Shown here: in pieces, positions 8,303-13,544 of the stretch
Layout: the number at the start of each line of letters is the position of its first letter
Numbering within the stretch: position 1 is the stretch's first letter
NCBI GenBank assembly: GCA_012964845.1
Contig: DTTG01000215.1
Span: 1 to 13,544 of the forward strand
From: Fidelibacterota bacterium
GTDB taxonomy: Bacteria; Fidelibacterota; Marinisomatia; SCGC-AAA003-L08; D37C17
Direction: 5' to 3'
DNA: 13,544 nucleotides
Notes under the pieces: model-generated
Databases searched by the model: none
What the model was told of the DNA's origin: nothing
The model's input: only the letters and a program-made list of their open reading frames with translations
Position numbers and translations under genes: made by a program

Positions 8303-8880
8303 GTACAGGCAATTTAGTTGTTTTATCAGCTCCATCAGGAACTGGAAAAACATCCGTATGTAAAAATTTATTAAAAAGAAATCCAAATTGGAAATTTTCT
8401 GTTTCAGCTACTACCCGCCCATTAAGGGATGATGAAGTTGACGGAAAAGATTATATTCAAATGACCAATGAAAAATTTGAACATTTTGTAAAATTTGGTG
8501 ATTTTCTTGAATGGGAATGGGTGCACGGTAATAAATATGGTACGCTTATGGGACCCCTTGAAGATGTATTAGATGAGGGTGGAATAATGCTTTTGGATAT
8601 TGATGTGAAGGGGGGGCTGAGTTTGATGGATGAATTCCCTGATGAAACGATTGGTATTTTTATTGAACCACCTGGGGATGATATTCCCGAACAATTAGAA
8701 ATTTTGGAAGAAAGACTGAGTCAGAGAGGGGATGAATCTACAAAATTAATCAAAAATCGATTAAAGCGGTTTGCAATAGAAATTGAATTTAAAGATGATT
8801 TTAAATTTCAATTTATCAATGAAGATTTAGATGAAACTGTAGAAGAAATAGAAAAAATAATCAAGGAGAATATAAAATGA
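8299..8880 (+). CDS. gmk: guanylate kinase
   Basis: Gmk phosphorylates GMP to GDP with ATP, feeding GTP, dGTP and (p)ppGpp synthesis in the cytoplasm. The 193 residues include the P-loop SAPSGTGKT (10-18), the GMP-binding stretch SATTRPLRDDEVDGKDY (36-52, with R40 and R43), FLEWEWVHGNKYGT (69-82), LLDIDVKGG (98-106) and the arginine-bearing EERLSQRG (137-144). Two features differ from the family pattern as I know it. The usual IDVQGA is IDVKGG. In addition, the segment between the FIEPP strand and the EERL helix is about five or six residues longer than usual (residues 126-136). The catalytic residues look intact. The start overlaps the yicC stop (ATGA), and the stop overlaps the rpoZ start. 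Confidence 0.96.
   Translation: MSTGNLVVLSAPSGTGKTSVCKNLLKRNPNWKFSVSATTRPLRDDEVDGKDYIQMTNEKFEHFVKFGDFLEWEWVHGNKYGTLMGPLEDVLDEGGIMLLDIDVKGGLSLMDEFPDETIGIFIEPPGDDIPEQLEILEERLSQRGDESTKLIKNRLKRFAIEIEFKDDFKFQFINEDLDETVEEIEKIIKENIK
8863..8868 (+). promoter_or_regulatory. strong ribosome binding site for rpoZ
   Basis: AAGGAG sits eight bases before the rpoZ ATG at 8877, within the end of gmk. It is one of the clearest such sites in this train, where most downstream genes have none. This suggests that the small omega subunit is translated independently at a good rate. Confidence 0.6.
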
Positions 8881-9158
8881 ATGTAAAAGCAATTCACATG
8901 AGTGATTTATTTGAAAAGTGTGAAGATATTTACACAAGTGTAATGATTGTCGCCCAAAGAGCAAAACAGATTATAGATAAAAGTGTTATCCAAATTGACG
9001 AAAATGAAGATGTTGAAGATTCAATTCAATTTGACAAACAAGAAATCATTCTTGAAGATGTTGAAAAGCCGATGGTTGTAGCTTTGGAAGAACATTTGAA
9101 TGGGGAATTAGAGTGGCGCAAACCTGATTCAGATATCCCCGATTCAGATGAGTCATAA
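8877..9158 (+). CDS. rpoZ: RNA polymerase omega subunit, divergent
   Basis: Omega helps fold and hold the beta-prime subunit of RNA polymerase. The 93-residue length and the position directly after gmk fit rpoZ. Residues 8-34 align without gaps to the E. coli omega helix region: MSDLFEKCEDIYTSVMIVAQ, then RAKQI, corresponds to the QDAVEK...RRARQ pattern. The later KPMVVALEEHLNGELEWR (61-78) matches the family ending 'KPTxxALEEfleGkleyR'. The middle (38-60) and the tail (79-93) are strongly acidic. The E. coli N-terminal Ala2-Arg3-Val4-Thr5, which contact ppGpp, correspond here to K4-A5-I6-H7, so that site is not conserved. The start shares ATGA with gmk, and the end overlaps the next gene by 11 bases. 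Confidence 0.8.
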   Translation: MNVKAIHMSDLFEKCEDIYTSVMIVAQRAKQIIDKSVIQIDENEDVEDSIQFDKQEIILEDVEKPMVVALEEHLNGELEWRKPDSDIPDSDES

Positions 9159-9810
9159 ATCTGAATTAATTTTCAGATATTTTGATCAAACCAGGAACCT
9201 TTACGGAAACCAATTATTTTTGGAAGCACAAATTGCAAGTGATCCAGTTCAAAATTTGGATAGCTTGGAGTCCTTTAATGCTTCTATTTGCAATTGCCTG
9301 AAATGTGAATTGGGACATACCAGATCAAATTTTGTATTTGGAGTGGGGAACCCAAATGCAGATATAGTCTTTGTAGGTGAAGCCCCTGGAGAAAAGGAAG
9401 ATTTAATAGGCGAACCTTTTGTTGGGCGAGCGGGAAAGTTATTAGATAAAATTCTTGCCGCCATCAATCTTTCCCGAGAAGATATTTATATTTGTAATGT
9501 AATTAAATGCCGACCGCCCAAAAATCGTGATCCACTTCCAAGGGAAGTCGAATTATGTGAGCCCTACTTGAAAACTCAATTATCTCTTATCAAACCCAAG
9601 TTAATTGTGGCGTTAGGAAGGATTGCAGCTTGCACAATTCTACGAACAAAAGAACCTCTGAAAAACCTTAGAAATAAGACATTCAAATACGAGGGGATTG
9701 ATCTGGTTGTTACTTATCATCCTGCGGCTTTACTGCGTAATCCTAATTTCAAAATACCAGCCTGGGAAGATTTTCAGATGATAAGAGACAAGTATTTAAT
9801 TCAAGATTAA
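9148..9810 (+). CDS. udg: uracil-DNA glycosylase, family 4-type with iron-sulfur cluster
   Basis: This enzyme removes uracil from DNA to start base excision repair. It has 220 residues. The family 4 (UDGa) signatures are clear: the water-activating loop GEAPGEKED (77-85), the following GEPFVGRAGKLLD (88-100), and the late motif HPAALLRNP (191-199). Four cysteines fit the iron-sulfur cluster: C50 and C53 (CxxC), C121, and C137, the last two being 15 residues apart. The first 45 residues are a poorly conserved extension before the cluster. Such proteins are often mislabelled as phage DNA polymerase-related. The gene starts 11 bases inside rpoZ and ends three bases before dnaB, with no clear ribosome binding site, so it is probably co-translated with its neighbours. 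Confidence 0.93.
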   Translation: MSHKSELIFRYFDQTRNLYGNQLFLEAQIASDPVQNLDSLESFNASICNCLKCELGHTRSNFVFGVGNPNADIVFVGEAPGEKEDLIGEPFVGRAGKLLDKILAAINLSREDIYICNVIKCRPPKNRDPLPREVELCEPYLKTQLSLIKPKLIVALGRIAACTILRTKEPLKNLRNKTFKYEGIDLVVTYHPAALLRNPNFKIPAWEDFQMIRDKYLIQD

Positions 9811-9813
9811 AAA

Positions 9814-11175
9814 ATGGCTTCTAAAAATCAAGCTGGAAGATTACCCCCCCAATCTATAGAAGCGGAACAGGCTGTATTGGGATGCATGCTTATTGATCCT
9901 GAAGCGGTTCCAAGAGTATTTCACACCCTAACTGATAAGAGCTTTTTTAAATCAGCCCATTCTCATATTTACAATGCAATGGCAGTGTTGTTTGAGAAAA
10001 ATGAAGCGATTGATTCAATTAGTGTAACCGATCAGTTGAAAAAATCAGGAAAATTGGAAGATGTTGGCGGGGCTTATTTCATTACTGGGTTATCAACAGA
10101 TACTCCCACTGCTTCGAATGTGGAATATTATGCGAAAATTGTGAAGGAAAAAGAAATTCTTCGCTCCATTATTAGTTCTGCTGGACAAATGAGTACGCAG
10201 GCCTATGATAGCACAGAAGATGCAACCATTATACTCGACCATGCAGAACAAATACTTTTTGATTTATCCCAAGATGCAGAACGTGGGGGATTTGTTCCCC
10301 TTGAACCTGTTCTTCATGAGGTTTTGGATAATTGGGGGAGTCGGAAAAAAGGTACACTGACAGGCGTTCCAACGGGCTTTTATGATTTGGATGATCTCTT
10401 GTCTGGATTGCAGAAATCTGACCTGATTATTTGTGCCGGGCGTCCATCCATGGGGAAAACGGCGCTCGCTCTTTCTATTGCCAGAAATGCAGCTTTGGAG
10501 TATGGACATAAAGTTGGCGTATTTAGTTTAGAAATGTCAAATACTCAATTGGTGGAACGTCTAATTACGGCAGAAGCTCGAGTTGACAGCCATTTGGTTA
10601 GAACAGGACGATTGCCTAAAAATGAATGGAAAAAACTTTCACAAGCTGCAGGTCCTTTATCTGATGCAAATATTTTTATAGATGATACTGCAGGTTTAAA
10701 TATTATGGATCTGCGAGCAAAAGCCCGCCAGTTAAAAGCAGAACAAAATGTAGAATTAATAATTGTTGATTATATTCAGTTATTAAATTCAGGGGGAAAT
10801 ATTGAGAGCCGGCAGCAGGAAATATCATTTATTTCCCGATCATTAAAAGCGTTAGCCAAGGATTTAAATGTACCCGTTTTAGCCCTCTCCCAGTTGTCAC
10901 GTGCTGTGGAAAATAGAACGGACCATCGTCCTATCATGTCTGATCTTAGGGAAAGTGGTGCAATTGAACAGGATGCAGATGTTATCCTTTTCATTTATCG
11001 AAAATTCGTATATAGCAGAGATGAAGAAGATAAGGGATTGGGGCAAATTATTGTGGCTAAACACCGGAATGGTCCAACAGGGTCTGTAGATATTTCATTT
11101 ATTAGTCGATATGCAAAATTTGAAAATTTAAGCAGTATGCAAACAGATTACATTCCCGATGACATTCCAGTTTAA
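9814..11175 (+). CDS. dnaB: replicative DNA helicase DnaB
   Basis: DnaB is the hexameric 5'-3' helicase at the replication fork. The 453 residues are typical (E. coli 471). The N-terminal primase-interaction domain begins with the family hallmark LPPQSIEAEQAVLGCMLID (residues 9-27). The RecA-like domain carries GVPTGFYDLDDLLSGL, Walker A GRPSMGKTA (209-217), the conserved FSLEMS segment, Walker B IIVDYIQLL (316-324), LSQLSRAVENR, and SDLRESGAIEQDADVILF. The final KHRNGPTG contains the arginine expected to act across subunits. No intein interrupts the Walker A or later motifs. It starts three bases after udg and ends two bases before the RelA/SpoT gene. No ribosome binding site is evident, so translation may depend on reinitiation. 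Confidence 0.98.
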   Translation: MASKNQAGRLPPQSIEAEQAVLGCMLIDPEAVPRVFHTLTDKSFFKSAHSHIYNAMAVLFEKNEAIDSISVTDQLKKSGKLEDVGGAYFITGLSTDTPTASNVEYYAKIVKEKEILRSIISSAGQMSTQAYDSTEDATIILDHAEQILFDLSQDAERGGFVPLEPVLHEVLDNWGSRKKGTLTGVPTGFYDLDDLLSGLQKSDLIICAGRPSMGKTALALSIARNAALEYGHKVGVFSLEMSNTQLVERLITAEARVDSHLVRTGRLPKNEWKKLSQAAGPLSDANIFIDDTAGLNIMDLRAKARQLKAEQNVELIIVDYIQLLNSGGNIESRQQEISFISRSLKALAKDLNVPVLALSQLSRAVENRTDHRPIMSDLRESGAIEQDADVILFIYRKFVYSRDEEDKGLGQIIVAKHRNGPTGSVDISFISRYAKFENLSSMQTDYIPDDIPV

Positions 11176-11177
11176 TT

Positions 11178-13382
11178 ATGTTACTGGACAAACTGAAAAA
11201 AATACTTCCCAATAATAATGGAAATGATTATCCAAAAGATTTCCAGCAAATAATAAAAAATCTATACCCCGAGTCTGTCCCAGATGAAGAAGCAATCACT
11301 TTTATTTGGGAAGCGTATCGCTTTAGCAAAAAAGCACATGAGGGGCAAATGCGGCGCTCTGGTGAACCTTATTTCACACACTGTTCTTCTGTAGGAATCA
11401 TACTTTCCGAATGGAAAATGGATACTCGAACCATTGCCGCTGGACTAATGCATGATGTCATTGAAGATACGGAAATGTCTCGAAATGATATGGTTGATAA
11501 ATTTGGAGAAGAAATTGCTGAACTTGTAGATGGAGTATCCAAATTATCTGGGATAAAGTTTTCCAGCCGTCGTGAAAAGCAAGCTGAAAATTTCATGAAA
11601 ATGTTCTTATCTGTTGCCAAAGATTTAAGAGTGATTATTATAAAATTCGCCGACCGGCTTCATAATATGAGTACAATTAAGCATCTTCCCCTTATAAAAC
11701 AGAGACGAATTGCAATTGAAACCCGAGACGTATATGCACCCTTAGCTCATCGCTTGGGAATGAATAAATTAAAAATTGAATTAGAAGATCTTATTTTAAA
11801 AACTCTGGAGCCGGAGGAATACAAGCTCCTGCAAAAGAAAACTAAAGCCTCCAGCAAACAAAGAGAGAAATATATTGAGGAATTCACAAATCCCATAAAA
11901 GAAGAATTAAGTAAATTTAATATTCAGGCTAAAATATTCGGCAGGGCAAAACATTACTTTTCCATTGCTGGCAAAATGCAAAAGCAAAATAAAAAATATG
12001 AAGAGTTATTTGATTTATTTGCTATTAGAATTATCGCTGATAAAGTAGAAGAATGTTATGCTATTTTGGGTATTATTCATCAATTATTTACTCCCCTTCA
12101 AGAGAGATTTAAAGATTATATTGCAACACCAAAAAGTAATGGCTATCAGTCCATCCATACTACCGTTTTTGGTCACAAGGGAAAAATGGTAGAAGTTCAA
12201 ATAAGAACCAATGAAATGGATCAAACAGCGGAAATTGGTGTTGCTGCCCATTGGTTGTATAAAGAGAAGGGGGCAATTAAGGCTGATGATTCAAATATTG
12301 ATAAACATATGCGCTGGCTTCGTGAACTTGTTGAAGTACTTCAGGCAGAAGATTCAAATCCTGATGAATTTCTAAAGCTACTAAAAGTAGATTTATTCAA
12401 AGATGAAATATTTGTTTTCACTCCTGCTGGTGATGTAACACCCTTACCAGCAAATTCCACACCAATTGATTTTGCATTTCAGGTTCATTCCCAGGTAGGT
12501 ATTCATTGTATAGGTGCCAAGGTGAATGGAAAAATAGTTCCCTTAAATATGGTATTAAAAAATGGTGATTCCATTGAAATATTGACCTCCAATACTCAAA
12601 AACCAAGTTATGCCTGGCTAAAATTTGTGCAGACAGGAAAAGCAAAATCTCATATAAAACGCTGGGTTAAAAAAGAACAAACGGAACAAAGCATCCAGCT
12701 TGGGAAAGAAATAATTGAAAAGACTTTAAGGCGGATGAAACGAATTTCCATCTTAGATGAGTTACAGGCAAAACCTCAGACAATGGGGTTTAATCAGGTT
12801 GAATTGGTTTATGCCGCTTTGGCAAATGGGCAATTAACGGTTCGGGATATTATTGATAAATATCAACCGGTTGATTATAATGAACAAGATTTTGATCCAG
12901 AAAGCCAATCTTTAACTGAGCGATTTATTAATCGGGCACGGAGGCAAGCTAAGGGTGTTACTGTTGATGGCGTTGCAAATGCATTATTGGCTTTTGCAAA
13001 ATGTTGCAGTCCCATTCCCGGTGACGAAATTGTAGGATATATAACTCGGGGAAGAGGAGTTACTATTCATCGTAATACGTGTAAAAACTTACCATGCATG
13101 GAAGGTGAAGACAGATTTATTTTTGTGGAATGGAATGTGAAACCACAAACCTCATTTATTGTTCGACTTAAAATATTATTAGAAGACCGGAAACAGCTCT
13201 TGAAAGATATTACAGAATGTATATCCGCATTAAATATAAATATCTCCAGCATCGATATGAAAGCAACAGAGGGTATTGCCACTTGCATTATTGTCTTAGA
13301 GGTTAGAGATACACGTCAATTAGACCGGCTTTCAACAAGAATACAAAAAATATCAAACTTCATATCAACAGAAAGGATGTAA
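11178..13382 (+). CDS. rel: bifunctional (p)ppGpp synthetase/hydrolase, long RelA/SpoT homologue
   Basis: This enzyme makes and degrades (p)ppGpp, the stringent-response alarmone. The 734 residues contain every domain of a long RSH. In the hydrolase domain, H68, H92-D93, E96-D97, D159 and N163 are offset by 15 from the Streptococcus Rel catalytic set as I recall it, so hydrolase activity is expected. The synthetase domain has D279 and the EVQIRT segment (339-344). Its RFKD (310-313) is the RXKD form found in bifunctional Rel/SpoT enzymes, not the EXDD form of RelA. A TGS domain follows (about 409-470). Next are a helical region, a conserved-cysteine region with C609-C610 (CCSPIPGDEI), and a C-terminal ACT domain (about 660-734), which sense the ribosome. 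It starts two bases after dnaB. Confidence 0.97.
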   Translation: MLLDKLKKILPNNNGNDYPKDFQQIIKNLYPESVPDEEAITFIWEAYRFSKKAHEGQMRRSGEPYFTHCSSVGIILSEWKMDTRTIAAGLMHDVIEDTEMSRNDMVDKFGEEIAELVDGVSKLSGIKFSSRREKQAENFMKMFLSVAKDLRVIIIKFADRLHNMSTIKHLPLIKQRRIAIETRDVYAPLAHRLGMNKLKIELEDLILKTLEPEEYKLLQKKTKASSKQREKYIEEFTNPIKEELSKFNIQAKIFGRAKHYFSIAGKMQKQNKKYEELFDLFAIRIIADKVEECYAILGIIHQLFTPLQERFKDYIATPKSNGYQSIHTTVFGHKGKMVEVQIRTNEMDQTAEIGVAAHWLYKEKGAIKADDSNIDKHMRWLRELVEVLQAEDSNPDEFLKLLKVDLFKDEIFVFTPAGDVTPLPANSTPIDFAFQVHSQVGIHCIGAKVNGKIVPLNMVLKNGDSIEILTSNTQKPSYAWLKFVQTGKAKSHIKRWVKKEQTEQSIQLGKEIIEKTLRRMKRISILDELQAKPQTMGFNQVELVYAALANGQLTVRDIIDKYQPVDYNEQDFDPESQSLTERFINRARRQAKGVTVDGVANALLAFAKCCSPIPGDEIVGYITRGRGVTIHRNTCKNLPCMEGEDRFIFVEWNVKPQTSFIVRLKILLEDRKQLLKDITECISALNINISSIDMKATEGIATCIIVLEVRDTRQLDRLSTRIQKISNFISTERM
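13372..13377 (+). promoter_or_regulatory. ribosome binding site for the HU/IHF-family gene
   Basis: AAAGGA lies six bases before the ATG at 13384, within the last codons of the RelA/SpoT gene, and supports that start. Confidence 0.55.
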
Positions 13383-13383
13383 T

Positions 13384-13544
13384 ATGAAACCTATAAACTA
13401 CACTCGTGAGGATATAATTCGTAGAACAGGCGACAAATTAAATCTCACGCATGACGAAATGAAATTAATTCTAGATACAACTTTAGATACCATAGCTGAA
13501 ATGTTAACAGAAGAAAAGAGTAGAATCCGGATAGAACTAAGAAA
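13384..13544 (+). CDS. HU/IHF-family DNA-binding protein, N-terminal part (3' end outside window)
   Basis: The first 53 codons are visible before the window ends. They read as the dimerising helical half of the HU/IHF family. YTREDIIRRTGDKLNLTHDE (6-25) matches the typical 'tkxdLixxiaeklglskke' helix. It is followed by a second helix (LDTTLDTIAEML) and RIRIELR, where the family usually continues into 'NFGVF'. These small dimers bend and compact DNA. The DNA-contacting beta arms lie beyond the window, so HU and IHF cannot be told apart. The gene starts one base after the RelA/SpoT stop and has a good ribosome binding site. It may belong to the same transcription unit or have an additional promoter within the upstream gene. 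Confidence 0.8.
   Translation, partial: MKPINYTREDIIRRTGDKLNLTHDEMKLILDTTLDTIAEMLTEEKSRIRIELR

Noticed and set aside
10438..10470. Intein in dnaB
   Set aside because: The helicase is a common intein host, but Walker A and all later motifs are continuous and the protein has normal length.

Overview
This window is a dense, entirely plus-strand block of core bacterial genes. It has two gene trains separated by one 84-base gap (7343-7426). The gene set and the PorV/FadL-like outer-membrane protein suggest a diderm bacterium. My best guess is a member of the Fibrobacteres-Chlorobi-Bacteroidetes group or Marinimicrobia-like lineages. That placement rests on general resemblance, not on a phylogeny. 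The coding strand is AT-rich overall, and the second half looks poorer in GC than the selA region.

First train (1-7342): the 3' end of an HD-GYP-type phosphohydrolase; a small acidic protein I do not recognise; selA and selB, the bacterial selenocysteine insertion enzymes; mutS for mismatch repair; and a predicted outer-membrane beta-barrel protein. Four-base ATGA overlaps join HD-GYP to the small ORF, selA to selB, and selB to mutS. An 11-base overlap joins mutS to the barrel gene. This points to co-transcription and translational coupling. The presence of selA and selB implies that the organism makes selenoproteins, but no selC, selD or selenoprotein gene is visible here.

Second train (7427-13544): yicC, gmk (guanylate kinase), rpoZ (RNA polymerase omega), a family 4-type uracil-DNA glycosylase, dnaB (replicative helicase), a long RelA/SpoT homologue, and the start of an HU/IHF-family gene cut by the window end. 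Gaps are 0 to 3 bases or overlaps up to the RelA/SpoT gene. The order resembles the enterobacterial gmk-rpoZ-spoT arrangement, with udg and dnaB inserted. It places GTP precursor synthesis, an RNA polymerase subunit, the replicative helicase and the (p)ppGpp enzyme in one probable transcription unit.

I found no mobile elements, CRISPR arrays, tRNA or rRNA genes, and no clearly novel system. The points most worth checking are the divergent omega N-terminus, which lacks the residues that contact ppGpp in E. coli, the stringent-response gene layout, the unrecognised 88-residue protein next to selA, and a small insertion in guanylate kinase.
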